Counted from the stretch's first letter, positions 1-7,129 are shown. The stretch is 8,882 nucleotides of DNA from Planctomycetota bacterium (GCA_021106775.1 JAIOTL010000243.1:1-8882); one strand, 5' to 3'. Notes: generated from the sequence alone by a model not told the origin. Program-made: numbers and translations.

Positions 1-39
1 CATCGTTTACGCACTTCCAGCAAAGAATACAAGTCAACG

Positions 40-600
40 TTAAATATTTTTGATTTCAGCTTCTTTTTTAGCGAAGATTTTCTCAAGGTCTTTGTGATAT
101 TCATCCTTGAGCTTGTCCACCTCTTTTTTCAGGCGATCGCGCTCATCTTCGGAAATCTTGCTGTCCTTTGTCTCAGCATCAAGCTGTTTATTCACATCAC
201 GCCTCGCCGAATTCACCGCTGACTTGCCTTGTTCCATCAAATCCTTGAGTTGACGTGCGATTTGATTCCTGCGTTCCTCGTCCAGCTGAGGTACTTCAAG
301 ACGTATAAGTTTGCCATCGTTGCTGGGATTAATACCAAGTTCCGACTTCTGAATCGCTTTCTCAATCTCACTGAGCATATTGGATTCAAACGCCCGAATG
401 ACAATCAGCCGGGGTTCTGGAATGGCGATGTTAGCCACCTGACCAAGCGGCGTAGGTGAGCCATAATAATCCACCCGAATATCTTCGACCAAACCAGGTG
501 TTGCACGACCTGTGCGAATGCCTTTGAATTTACTCTTGAGATTATCTACCGATTTCATCATTCTCATTTCAGCATTTTCAACTGCTTCGTGATTTGCCAT
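40..600 (-). CDS. frr: Ribosome recycling factor
   Basis: Cytoplasmic translation factor that, with EF-G, splits the post-termination ribosome so that its subunits can be reused. The protein has 186 residues, matching the usual length of about 185. The long-helix domain I begins with the conserved IRTGRATPGLVE segment (residues 28-39). The beta-rich domain II follows (about 31-105) and includes the IPEPRLIVIRAF stretch (60-71). Domain I resumes with LDEERRNQIA (106-115) and the hallmark helix with SARRDVNKQL (131-140), then a Lys/Glu-rich C-terminal helix. The ATG is preceded by AGGAG with a 6-nt spacer, which supports this start. In many genomes frr follows pyrH; here the gene upstream on the same strand is an outer-membrane protein, and frr seems to have its own promoter at 637-666. 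Identity is certain from the family signature; independent transcription is inferred. Confidence 0.98.
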   Translation of the reverse strand: MANHEAVENAEMRMMKSVDNLKSKFKGIRTGRATPGLVEDIRVDYYGSPTPLGQVANIAIPEPRLIVIRAFESNMLSEIEKAIQKSELGINPSNDGKLIRLEVPQLDEERRNQIARQLKDLMEQGKSAVNSARRDVNKQLDAETKDSKISEDERDRLKKEVDKLKDEYHKDLEKIFAKKEAEIKNI

Positions 601-636
601 TTTATACTCCTATGCTGTTATTTTTTTATTGCTGAT

Positions 637-666
637 ATTATAAATTCAGGCTGTAATTTTAATCAA
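637..666 (-). promoter_or_regulatory. Candidate promoter of frr
   Basis: Read on the minus strand, TTGATT (666-661, four of six matches to TTGACA) and a perfect TATAAT (642-637) are separated by 18 bp. The -10 box lies 36 nt before the frr ATG. This suggests that frr is transcribed independently of the outer-membrane gene upstream. The call rests on sequence match only, in an AT-rich gap where chance matches occur. Confidence 0.45.
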
Positions 667-743
667 AAAAAATCTATAAATCGATAATTGCGTTCAAATC
701 TATTGAAAAATATGTCTTCGGGAGCTTCTTTGATGCTGCAAAT

Positions 744-1715
744 TTAAAATGCTGTGCCTATTGAGAAACGGAACTCAAGTGTATCTTCAAAACCGTAAAT
801 TATTCTCAGTGTTACAGCATTCGCCATGTGTAAACCACCATCAATCGCCATAATTGAGCTTGTTTTGGGTTCATTTTGAAAATCGATTGAAATGTAGTTA
901 ACAGCAGGACCAAAGAAAACTGCGAATTTCCCCTCGCGTGTAAATTGGATGTAGAATCTCAATCCACCCCGAGCCTGCAGAAAATCGTATACATCGTCGG
1001 TAAAACCCGCCTGACCATAAAAACCCTGCCCCCATAGTATCATACCGATAGTTTGTGAGATTTCGAACAAAACGGATGTACCGCTTGTGATGAGCCATCC
1101 ATATTTGTTAGATTCGTCCACTGTTTCAATATTGCTCATCATTGAACCTAAATTCGTATCGAAGGACAAGCATGTAAGTGCACCGACACCTATCTGATAA
1201 ATCCAATAATCGACAATGGGAATATCAATCTGCAGATAAAGCTTGCCGAATCCGTAGTTTCTATCCAAATCATCCGGTGTGTCGGGATGCTCAAACTTTA
1301 GAAAACCTATCTCTGCAAGTACAATCGACGCACTGACGCTGCCACCGTTGTAAAAACCATATAATCCAGGCTGATCATCAGGAATCGACTCGAATCCGAA
1401 AAACTTTCCTTTTATCCAGTATGCATCTTTGGGCAGCGGGTCAACAACCTCCTCAACTTTATTTTCATCGGTTTTGTCGTCATCAATAATTTCATCGTCT
1501 TTTTTTATCGGTTCTTTCACTTCCTCTTTCTCACCCTTTTTTGGTCTTGGCTGCAAATCGAAAGGTTTTATCTTGTAAGGTTCTGCAAGTTCTCTGCCAG
1601 TCCATTCTTTCGCATTTGGATCTCCTGACAATGGGAGAAGTTCCTGTGCAAAAGCAGTTGATGCAAAAATCAAAACCAATCCAAAAAACACTATAATCCA
1701 ATTGCATCGAAACAT
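744..1715 (-). CDS. Exported outer-membrane beta-barrel-like protein with acidic/basic linker
   Basis: Unrecognised 323-residue protein. A signal peptide is clear: hydrophobic stretch IIVFFGLVLIF (7-17) and likely cleavage after AFA at residue 23. Residues about 55-95 form a low-complexity linker rich in Lys, Glu and Asp. Residues about 98-323 alternate aromatic, glycine and polar residues as in outer-membrane beta strands (for example LRFYIQF, 252-258, and VTLRIIYGF, 301-309). The chain ends in phenylalanine (EFRFSIGTAF), as expected of the terminal beta-signal read by the BAM machinery. The linker could span the periplasm or touch peptidoglycan, but nothing shows this. GAGGG sits 4 nt before the ATG. 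The gene lies 97 bp after the end of the next outer-membrane gene on the same strand and has a possible promoter of its own. Barrel topology is inferred from composition; substrate and function are unknown. Confidence 0.75.
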   Translation of the reverse strand: MFRCNWIIVFFGLVLIFASTAFAQELLPLSGDPNAKEWTGRELAEPYKIKPFDLQPRPKKGEKEEVKEPIKKDDEIIDDDKTDENKVEEVVDPLPKDAYWIKGKFFGFESIPDDQPGLYGFYNGGSVSASIVLAEIGFLKFEHPDTPDDLDRNYGFGKLYLQIDIPIVDYWIYQIGVGALTCLSFDTNLGSMMSNIETVDESNKYGWLITSGTSVLFEISQTIGMILWGQGFYGQAGFTDDVYDFLQARGGLRFYIQFTREGKFAVFFGPAVNYISIDFQNEPKTSSIMAIDGGLHMANAVTLRIIYGFEDTLEFRFSIGTAF

Positions 1716-1794
1716 TTTTCCCTCTTTTTCATCAAAAACAATGACTTCTCGGTGCGAACTTCTGTTACCAAAAACAGAGTAATGTCATTCATAA

Positions 1795-1823
1795 ATTATA
1801 CAATTTTATGCAATAATTACCAA
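1795..1823 (-). promoter_or_regulatory. Candidate promoter of the 323-aa outer-membrane protein gene
   Basis: On the minus strand, TTGGTA (1823-1818) and a perfect TATAAT (1800-1795) are exactly 17 bp apart. The -35 box is formed by the last sense codon and stop codon of the upstream 580-aa gene (TGG TAA), so this promoter would overlap that gene's 3' end. The leader to the ATG at 1715 would be roughly 70 nt. Confidence 0.45.
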
Positions 1824-3559
1824 GTTGCATTTGCAGAAAGCGATATTCCGAATGAGATTCTTGCTGGTATAGAGTTATCAGCTAATACCGAGTTTTGATA
1901 GTACACCGCTTCAGAATCTGCAGCATTCTTGGTGTAAGGCGTGAAACCTCCAGAAAAATCAAGTTGAAAAAAGAACAACCTGAACCCAAGACCAATTGTA
2001 TACAACGAACTATCATCCGTTGATGCAATATTATCGAGAAATCCTGCACGAATCGCCATTCCGAAAATATTGTTCGAAATTGGTTTTCCTTCGATACCAA
2101 TAGCAAGTGCCATATAATTGTAGCCGGGCAGATAAGTCGTTTCTCTGGGGAATAAATCCATATCAAGCGAAGCTACAAGCATATTTTTTATTATATCGAA
2201 AGCAGCACCGATTCTATATTGTCCTTTTATTTGTAGGCTTTCATTTGCTCCGTATTCGAATTTCGGCTGTGTGATATTTTTACCAACAGCTGACACTCGA
2301 AGTCTGTAATCAAGTAAAACAGCAGTAACACCGAGATCGAATGTGAAATTCATTTCATTGTAAACATTCGAATTCCAAGTATTAGAGAAATCTTCAACAA
2401 CATTTTCCATGCTTTCATCGAATTCATGCATATAGATATCGTCATCGAAAGTCCTGCCGAACAGAAGTTTGAGACTTCCGCCGACCTGAATCTGGTCAAC
2501 ATTAGAATGATCGATTTCAAACGCGTGTGCATAGCTGAAAGCCGCTTCCACAACCATTAACCCCTGCAAAGAAATATATGTATCGTTGTTGTCGAAAGCT
2601 TCTTCTTCAGCAAATGCCGATTCTGCCTCAAGCATCAAGAGAATTCCATCCCTGATGAACTTTTCGTCGAGGTCGAAAAGGGTGTTTTCAGAAGCTTCTT
2701 CGAAAAACGCTGCCAAAATTGCTGCGGTTGCATCGTCTGTAATACCAAGCTGTGCTTTCGCATCGAGAATCTGCTGTTGCAACGTTTCACCACCGCTTGT
2801 TTCAGGTATTGCATTAGCATCGATATACCCTTGAGCAATAAGGTCGGCGACGAAATCATCGAGCAGTTGAGATGTGATACCACCAAAAGGAAAAGATATT
2901 TTCGGATATGCACTTAAATATGTAATTCCTGCAGAATGGAAACCGAAATTGCCCAGACGGAAGTTCATCCCCGCTGCTGCTCCCACAGTTACCCCCCTGC
3001 CATCATGGTTCAACGCTGAAATACTGCCGAAAAGCGCGTAAACAGCATCCATATATTCCGCAGTCATCTCATGTCCCGGATAATTCCAGTTAGGAGTTGG
3101 TGTTCCCAGTGCTTCATCGAGATAATCCCACATATCCTCGTCTTCAAGATACTGCCAGATTGAATAAATCGCGTCCAAATGCTCGACAGTATCACCAATA
3201 AATGCTGGAGTAATGTTAATGTTTACAGTAAAATCCCAGGTCGAATTCGTCGCATAGTTTACAGTACGCCTGCCTCTTCGCTTTGTTTGAGGTTGTGATT
3301 GAAGCCTCGCTTCTCTGCTGCCGGGTTCTGCAATTTTTGTTTTGTTCTGTTCTAAAATCCCTTTATCATAATGCCACAGATTCGCAGGATTCCAATAAGT
3401 TGAATTAGCACCGTTGACAGCGGCAACTCCTGCGCCACCCATGCCACCTAGTCGTGCGCCGTAGATTATCCATTCGTCAGCATGGAGACTCGCTGAGCCG
3501 ACAACTAAAATGACAAATACACAACAAAGGTTAAATTTTATAAGAAGTGATTTCCGCAT
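1817..3559 (-). CDS. Large TraF/FadL-like outer-membrane protein
   Basis: A 580-residue exported protein. The signal peptide is residues 1-27 (hydrophobic core LCCVFVILVVGSA, cleavage after LHA). The mature N-terminus carries the signature of the FadL/PorV/TraF_2 barrel group: glycine-rich GARLGGMGGAGVAA (34-47), then a tyrosine/tryptophan-flanked NPANLW (57-62). The C-terminal half has barrel strands typical of the group, such as MAIRAGFLDN (501-510) and TIGLGFRLFFFQLDF (521-535), and the chain ends in Trp as a beta-signal. A helix-rich, acidic block at about 230-325 interrupts the barrel. In the conjugation-derived name TraF_2, transfer is only historical; nothing here suggests conjugation. 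The ATG at 3559 is preferred because GAGGT lies 4 nt before it and the signal peptide begins there. An in-frame TTG at 3577 would add six residues but lacks an RBS. The transported substrate is unknown. Confidence 0.8.
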   Translation of the reverse strand: MRKSLLIKFNLCCVFVILVVGSASLHADEWIIYGARLGGMGGAGVAAVNGANSTYWNPANLWHYDKGILEQNKTKIAEPGSREARLQSQPQTKRRGRRTVNYATNSTWDFTVNINITPAFIGDTVEHLDAIYSIWQYLEDEDMWDYLDEALGTPTPNWNYPGHEMTAEYMDAVYALFGSISALNHDGRGVTVGAAAGMNFRLGNFGFHSAGITYLSAYPKISFPFGGITSQLLDDFVADLIAQGYIDANAIPETSGGETLQQQILDAKAQLGITDDATAAILAAFFEEASENTLFDLDEKFIRDGILLMLEAESAFAEEEAFDNNDTYISLQGLMVVEAAFSYAHAFEIDHSNVDQIQVGGSLKLLFGRTFDDDIYMHEFDESMENVVEDFSNTWNSNVYNEMNFTFDLGVTAVLLDYRLRVSAVGKNITQPKFEYGANESLQIKGQYRIGAAFDIIKNMLVASLDMDLFPRETTYLPGYNYMALAIGIEGKPISNNIFGMAIRAGFLDNIASTDDSSLYTIGLGFRLFFFQLDFSGGFTPYTKNAADSEAVYYQNSVLADNSIPARISFGISLSANATW

Positions 3560-3596
3560 GTTTACCTCGTTTTGCAATTCAATATTTTAAGTTCCT

Positions 3597-3602
3597 ATTA
3601 TA
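3597..3602 (-). promoter_or_regulatory. Candidate -10 box of the 580-aa outer-membrane protein gene
   Basis: A perfect TATAAT on the minus strand lies 37 nt before the ATG at 3559, preceded by GGT. No convincing -35 sits at the standard spacing (ATCTTT at 17 bp is poor). This is a partial promoter call only. Confidence 0.35.
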
Positions 3603-3665
3603 ACCGATGTTCAATATACAAAGATTATTTAACGAATTAGTATTTTACAGAATTGTTTCTAAAAG

Positions 3666-3680
3666 AGCAAAAAGTTTGCT
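3666..3680. repeat. Inverted repeat AGCAAA-AAG-TTTGCT upstream of the STAS gene
   Basis: Six-base arms AGCAAA (3666-3671) and TTTGCT (3675-3680) flank a 3-base centre, about 50 bp before the STAS start. The same outer arms, AGCAA...TTGCT, recur at 5346-5356 and near 7706-7719, each upstream of a plus-strand gene. It could be an operator half-site pair. The centre length differs between copies, so a common regulator is not shown. Confidence 0.4.
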
Positions 3681-3705
3681 ATCTGCGAATTGAATTGTAT
3701 TTTAT
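3675..3705 (+). promoter_or_regulatory. Candidate promoter of the STAS gene
   Basis: TTTG (3675-3678), then 19 bp, then TATTTTAT (3698-3705). This fits the spacing and six of eight bases of the Bacteroidota -33/-7 pattern TTTG-N19-TAnnTTTG. It can also be read as a weak sigma-70 pair, TTGCTA-N16-TATTTT. The TTTG is part of the right arm of the inverted repeat at 3666-3680, so a protein bound there would cover the -33 element. Sequence match only. Confidence 0.3.
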
Positions 3706-3730
3706 ATCACTAAAAATGAAGGACTTGTAA

Positions 3731-4096
3731 ATGTCTGATATGGAATTCGAAATCACAATCGAGGAATCCGAAACCGGCATAACAATTATTAATGTTAACG
3801 GATTCGTAGATGCACAGACCTTTGAGATAATGGAATCTAAACTCGATGAACTGATACGCGAACGCAAAACTAAATTGATTGTCAATCTTACTGATACTGA
3901 ATATATTTCATCTGCAGGTGCTGGGGTATTTATCACTGCAAGAACTCAGGCTGAAGAACTAGGCGGAGCGATACTTTTGATGAATCCCAATGAAGCGGTT
4001 CGGGAAGTATTCGATATTCTGGGTTTATCAGCATTTTTCAATATTATTGACAATGTCGAAGAAGGTGAAGAATTTTTCGCTCACCAAAAATCATAA
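3731..4096 (+). CDS. STAS-domain protein, anti-sigma-factor antagonist type
   Basis: A 121-residue soluble protein consisting of one STAS domain. This fold is used by SpoIIAA/RsbV proteins to bind a serine kinase anti-sigma factor in partner switching. Visible elements are the first strands (ITIINVNG, 17-24), the GFVDAQTFE turn and helix (24-32), strand KLIVNL (48-53), the core YISSAGAGVF (58-67), strand GAILLMNP (79-86) and the last helix VFDILGLSAFFNII (93-106). Ser60/Ser61 lie at the position where such proteins are phosphorylated; the SSAG form replaces the DSSG of SpoIIAA, so which serine is used is uncertain. AAGGA lies 7 nt before the ATG. No RsbW-type kinase, phosphatase or sigma factor is in the window, so its partners must be elsewhere. 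A short acidic tail follows the domain. Confidence 0.9.
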   Translation: MSDMEFEITIEESETGITIINVNGFVDAQTFEIMESKLDELIRERKTKLIVNLTDTEYISSAGAGVFITARTQAEELGGAILLMNPNEAVREVFDILGLSAFFNIIDNVEEGEEFFAHQKS

Positions 4097-4114
4097 TCAT
4101 CCTGAAAAACAACA

Positions 4115-5251
4115 TTACTTAAACCTGAAACCTGCTGAGAGCTTAAGGATTTCAACGTCGTTCTCGAACTTTGAATTAAAAGGTATCGAAAGGGCAGCAT
4201 CAAAGATGAGTATTCCGAGTTTAAATGAAAAACCTGTGCGCAGTCCCATTTTCTTGTAATCCCAAAAAGATAGTAGTTCCACCTCTTTATTCTCACCTGA
4301 AATGTTTTCCATAAAAACACCAGCACGCAAAGCAAATTGCGAAAATGTTCCACCAAGTTTAATTATATATTCGAAACCTAAAGCCCCGCTGAATTTCCAA
4401 TCCTCAACATCGTCTTCTGCATAATCGGGTGCCTTATAACTAATCATTTGATAACCACCTGTAAGATGGAAAAACGGCGAGAATTCATACGCCATGCTCA
4501 GGTTAATCTCAAGAAAGCCGTTACCTGCAATATATGTTGCATCAATATCTTCCCAATTCGATGCTTCATTCTCATATGCTGAAAAATAGCTTATGAAAAT
4601 GACAGAATTCAAAGAAACCACAAATTGAGGTGAAATGAATACCTCAAAACTCAGATGACATACAGGCTTTGTAGAAAGGTTTGATGTATTCTTGTACTGT
4701 GGGTTAATCGGTGGTAAACCGCCGAAATTAAAAAATTTGGCAAACGCAAACGTCATACCGATACCAAGCCCCATGTGAATCGAGTCTGAAAGCGCAAATC
4801 CTGTTCCGAACCCGATTTCAAGTATTTTTGCGATTACTCGAACTTCTGGCTGCGCGAAACCTTCAATACGCCCTTCCCAGGCGACGGATGGTATAATACT
4901 ATCGACCCAAAGCATCCATTTCGCTGAGTTCTCGTTAAATTCAGGTATGTATGCCAATCTGATTGCTTTAAACTGGTTATCTTCTTTTGTTAACTCGCTT
5001 GACCAATCTTCTGATACATGGTCCCAGAATTGCACCGAACTAAATGAAAAAAGCAGATGACTCCTCTGCTTTGCATTCCTTCCCATGGCTGAGATGTTGT
5101 CAACAAGCGTAAGCGGGTCGTCACCAAGACTTTCCGCCAGACCGCCCATACCATACGAACGTACGCTGCTTTCCGATGTAAACTGAGCATAAACCGTGTT
5201 GGATGAAATTAAAATGATGCTGATTACAAAAATGTATCCGATTTTTCCCAT
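4115..5251 (-). CDS. Exported outer-membrane barrel-like protein, distantly PorV/FadL-like
   Basis: Unrecognised 378-residue protein. The signal peptide is residues 1-22 (hydrophobic IGYIFVISIILI, cleavage after VYA, mature protein starting QFT). The mature start SYGMGGLAESLGDDP (32-46) resembles the glycine-rich N-terminal motif of PorV/FadL-type barrels, but the usual NPA tripeptide is missing; DNISAMG (51-57) stands in its place. The rest alternates aromatic and small residues in strand-like blocks, for example IGFGTGFALSDSIHMGLGIGM (146-166) and YEFSPFFHLTGGYQM (255-269). The chain ends AGFRFK, close to a terminal aromatic beta-signal. GAGGT lies 5 nt before the ATG. The gene shares a 203-bp divergent region with the NHL lipoprotein gene and converges on the STAS gene with an 18-bp gap. 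It may be a distant paralogue of the 580-aa protein. Function unknown. Confidence 0.72.
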   Translation of the reverse strand: MGKIGYIFVISIILISSNTVYAQFTSESSVRSYGMGGLAESLGDDPLTLVDNISAMGRNAKQRSHLLFSFSSVQFWDHVSEDWSSELTKEDNQFKAIRLAYIPEFNENSAKWMLWVDSIIPSVAWEGRIEGFAQPEVRVIAKILEIGFGTGFALSDSIHMGLGIGMTFAFAKFFNFGGLPPINPQYKNTSNLSTKPVCHLSFEVFISPQFVVSLNSVIFISYFSAYENEASNWEDIDATYIAGNGFLEINLSMAYEFSPFFHLTGGYQMISYKAPDYAEDDVEDWKFSGALGFEYIIKLGGTFSQFALRAGVFMENISGENKEVELLSFWDYKKMGLRTGFSFKLGILIFDAALSIPFNSKFENDVEILKLSAGFRFK

Positions 5252-5332
5252 ATTAACCTCAGAATATCTGACATCGAAAATGCTGTGAGCACCTTTGAGT
5301 CTGCGAACAGTTAATCTTAATTGATGTGTAAT

Positions 5333-5361
5333 TTAACAAATTATAAGCAATTTGCTATAAA
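5333..5361 (+). promoter_or_regulatory. Candidate promoter of the NHL lipoprotein gene with embedded palindrome
   Basis: TTAACA (5333-5338, five of six matches) and TATAAA (5356-5361, five of six) are 17 bp apart. The palindrome AGCAA-T-TTGCT (5346-5356) fills the spacer and touches the -10 box, where a repressor would block polymerase. A second TTTGCTAT (5392-5399) leads into a perfect TATAAT (5399-5404) that lacks a good -35. Two start sites are possible. The leader from the first would be about 90 nt. Confidence 0.45.
5346..5356. repeat. Palindrome AGCAA-T-TTGCT
   Basis: An 11-bp palindrome with perfect 5-base arms, located between the -35 and -10 boxes of the candidate promoter at 5333-5361. 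It is one of three sites in this window with the same arms, and the one best placed to be an operator. Confidence 0.45.
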
Positions 5362-5454
5362 CTATGAAAGTTTTATTCGACGCTAAACTTATTTGCTATA
5401 TAATTTTTACTGTTCACAGTTCGTTTGAATTTCATTTTGATAATGTAATACCCA

Positions 5455-6438
5455 ATGTTCACAAACAGATTTTACTTATTAATCTTCATTTCAATGTCTT
5501 TTGTACTCGGATGCGGCACAAACGTTGACACCGATACGCAAACCAAGAGCAAAAACATAATAATCATTGGTGGCAGAGGGACAGAGAACGGATATTTCAT
5601 TTCACCTCGGACCGTTGCATATTCTCATTTAGAAAATGCAGTTTTTGTTGTCGATAAATCAGGTCGCATACAGAAATTCTCGGATAGTGGCAAATTTTTG
5701 AGCGTTTGGCGCGTTCCAATGAACGACTCGCTTGAGCTTGAAAAACGTGGATATCCTGCTGGCATTGAAATTAGTCCCGACAACAATGTTTATGTCTGCG
5801 ATTCGCATCAGGCACAAGTTCTCATTTATGACACAGCGGGTAAAATGCTGGATAAATTTGGCATGGAAGGCACAAAACTCGGACAATTCGGCTTAACCGG
5901 ACGGGTTGTGTTTATTTCATCAACCGAATACTTTGTTTCTGATTACAAGAGCGATTCGGAGCGTGTAACATTTTATGAATCCGATAGTCCGAAGCGAATT
6001 ATCGGGAGTTCGGGTAGAAGGATTGGGGAGTTTGCGCGAAGCATCGGTATATGTCTTGACGATGAAGAACACCTATATGTCTGCGATGCCAATAACCATC
6101 GCGTTCAGGTTTTCGATAAATCCGGCAAATTCCTGACATCTTTCGGTTCAGAGGGTGATAAAGAAGGTGAGCTTTATTATCCATACGGCATAAAGTTCGA
6201 TCCTGAGCTAAAAGTGATAATTGTTGCAGAATACGGCAACTCGCGTCTCTCGTTTTTCAGCAAAACCGGGAAATTTCTCGGTCATTTCGGAGGTCGTGGC
6301 ATTTTACCCGGGCAATTCCTTGGAATCTGGGATATTGCAATCGGTAACAAATATTATTATGTTCCGGATTACAACAACCACCGACTTGCTATAATCGATA
6401 AAAACTACTTGCGAACCTTCATTAAAGCCGAGAAATAA
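5455..6438 (+). CDS. NHL-repeat beta-propeller lipoprotein
   Basis: A 327-residue exported lipoprotein. A short hydrophobic signal (FYLLIFISMSF, 6-16) ends in the lipobox VLGC, with Cys20 as the lipidated residue. Six repeats of the NHL type follow, each with a (Y/F)V-D strand, a hydrophobic/charged core and a K-F-G ending. They start near residues 64, 112, 159, 207, 255 and 301; clear examples are VYVCDSHQAQVLIYD (112-126) and LYVCDANNHRVQVFD (207-221). Six repeats would close a six-bladed propeller, a platform usually used for binding proteins or sugars and sometimes for catalysis; no catalytic set is apparent. The third blade is the most degenerate. The ATG has no recognisable Shine-Dalgarno, unlike most neighbours, but an in-frame TAA 9 nt upstream excludes a longer protein. 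It converges on the membrane protein gene with a 19-bp gap. Ligand unknown. Confidence 0.87.
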   Translation: MFTNRFYLLIFISMSFVLGCGTNVDTDTQTKSKNIIIIGGRGTENGYFISPRTVAYSHLENAVFVVDKSGRIQKFSDSGKFLSVWRVPMNDSLELEKRGYPAGIEISPDNNVYVCDSHQAQVLIYDTAGKMLDKFGMEGTKLGQFGLTGRVVFISSTEYFVSDYKSDSERVTFYESDSPKRIIGSSGRRIGEFARSIGICLDDEEHLYVCDANNHRVQVFDKSGKFLTSFGSEGDKEGELYYPYGIKFDPELKVIIVAEYGNSRLSFFSKTGKFLGHFGGRGILPGQFLGIWDIAIGNKYYYVPDYNNHRLAIIDKNYLRTFIKAEK

Positions 6439-6457
6439 TTGTCAGACTTACGATTTA

Positions 6458-7129
6458 CTATCTGTTATTAAGCAAAATATTATCGTAAAGTTCGCTGGCA
6501 TCGTCAAGATCAGTCCCCGCCTGAACCAAAACCATCGCGTTCCCATCAATTTGAAACGTGCTTATCAATACCTCATCAATGCGATAAATCCGGAGACCTT
6601 CAGTCATTCGTTTCGCTGAATATATCTCCATTTCATCCACAACATCACCTTTTGCTGACAATAAATGCAGAACAATGTGCCTGCTTTTATCCGTCTGACT
6701 CACATAAATCAACGAGTAAATAATGTCATCAACTCTATCTTCAATTAATATTCTCACAACTTTCGAGCCTAGCAGATTGTAACCGTTAATTGTCGGAAGG
6801 CTTTCTATCATCGGTATTTCCGCGGGATAATTCTTTATGATATTGATACTTCTGTCTGCATTTTCGGGTGAAAGTACATACCATTTCGGTGTTAATTCAA
6901 GTGACCTTTCAAAATCTACGAGGATTTCAGGAGCTTTCCCCAATCCAATGAGAAAAAAAAGCAGTAAAAATGCAGAGAATGCTACCGGTACGATAAATCG
7001 CATATGTAAATCTTTTGAACCGGTATTCGCATCCTGATTATTATCTGCTGAATCATCAACACCACGAAGTTCATTATTCGCTGATATTTCATCATCAACA
7101 GTGGTTTCAATTTCATCTTTATTGTTCAT
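6458..7129 (-). CDS. Single-pass membrane protein with anti-sigma-like extracytoplasmic domain
   Basis: A 223-residue protein that I cannot assign to a named family. Residues 1-40 are acidic and Asn-rich, without hydrophobic stretches, and likely cytoplasmic. One transmembrane helix spans about 44-64 (FIVPVAFSAFLLLFFLIGLG). The rest is probably outside the cytoplasm. Its segment IPMIESLPTINGYNLLGSKV (105-124), followed by a strand-like IIYSLIYVS (136-144) and HIVLHLL (151-157), follows the pattern of the periplasmic part of RsiW/ChrR-type transmembrane anti-sigma factors (P-D-L...G-Y/F-x-L-x-G-x-x-(L/V), then a short beta domain). This resemblance is judged by eye. The gene starts 17 bp after the zinc-finger gene, has no clear RBS of its own and is probably translationally coupled to it. 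Together they may form one split anti-sigma factor. Alternative: an unrelated membrane-anchored sensor. Confidence 0.7.
   Translation of the reverse strand: MNNKDEIETTVDDEISANNELRGVDDSADNNQDANTGSKDLHMRFIVPVAFSAFLLLFFLIGLGKAPEILVDFERSLELTPKWYVLSPENADRSINIIKNYPAEIPMIESLPTINGYNLLGSKVVRILIEDRVDDIIYSLIYVSQTDKSRHIVLHLLSAKGDVVDEMEIYSAKRMTEGLRIYRIDEVLISTFQIDGNAMVLVQAGTDLDDASELYDNILLNNR

Noticed and set aside
1..39. ATG on the minus strand at positions 3-1, possibly the start of a gene after frr
   Set aside because: Only the start codon is visible, the upstream GGAAG is weak and 10 nt away, and no coding sequence can be read, so it is not listed as a gene.
1761..1778. Inverted repeat TCTGTT-N6-AACAGA between the two outer-membrane genes as a terminator
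   Set aside because: The stem has only six base pairs, is AT-rich, and is not followed by a T-run on the minus strand.
2586..2834. Plus-strand open frame of 82 codons opposite the 580-aa gene
   Set aside because: It lies wholly within a well-supported gene, is Ser/Ala-rich low-complexity as expected from an antisense frame, and has no RBS or recognisable domain.
3560..3577. In-frame TTG start adding six residues to the 580-aa outer-membrane protein
   Set aside because: There is no RBS before the TTG, while the ATG at 3559 has GAGGT at good spacing and opens a normal signal peptide.
744..5251. Type IX secretion C-terminal sorting domains on the exported proteins
   Set aside because: None of the three proteins has the roughly 80-residue conserved C-terminal domain; they end like barrel proteins, with aromatic terminal strands.
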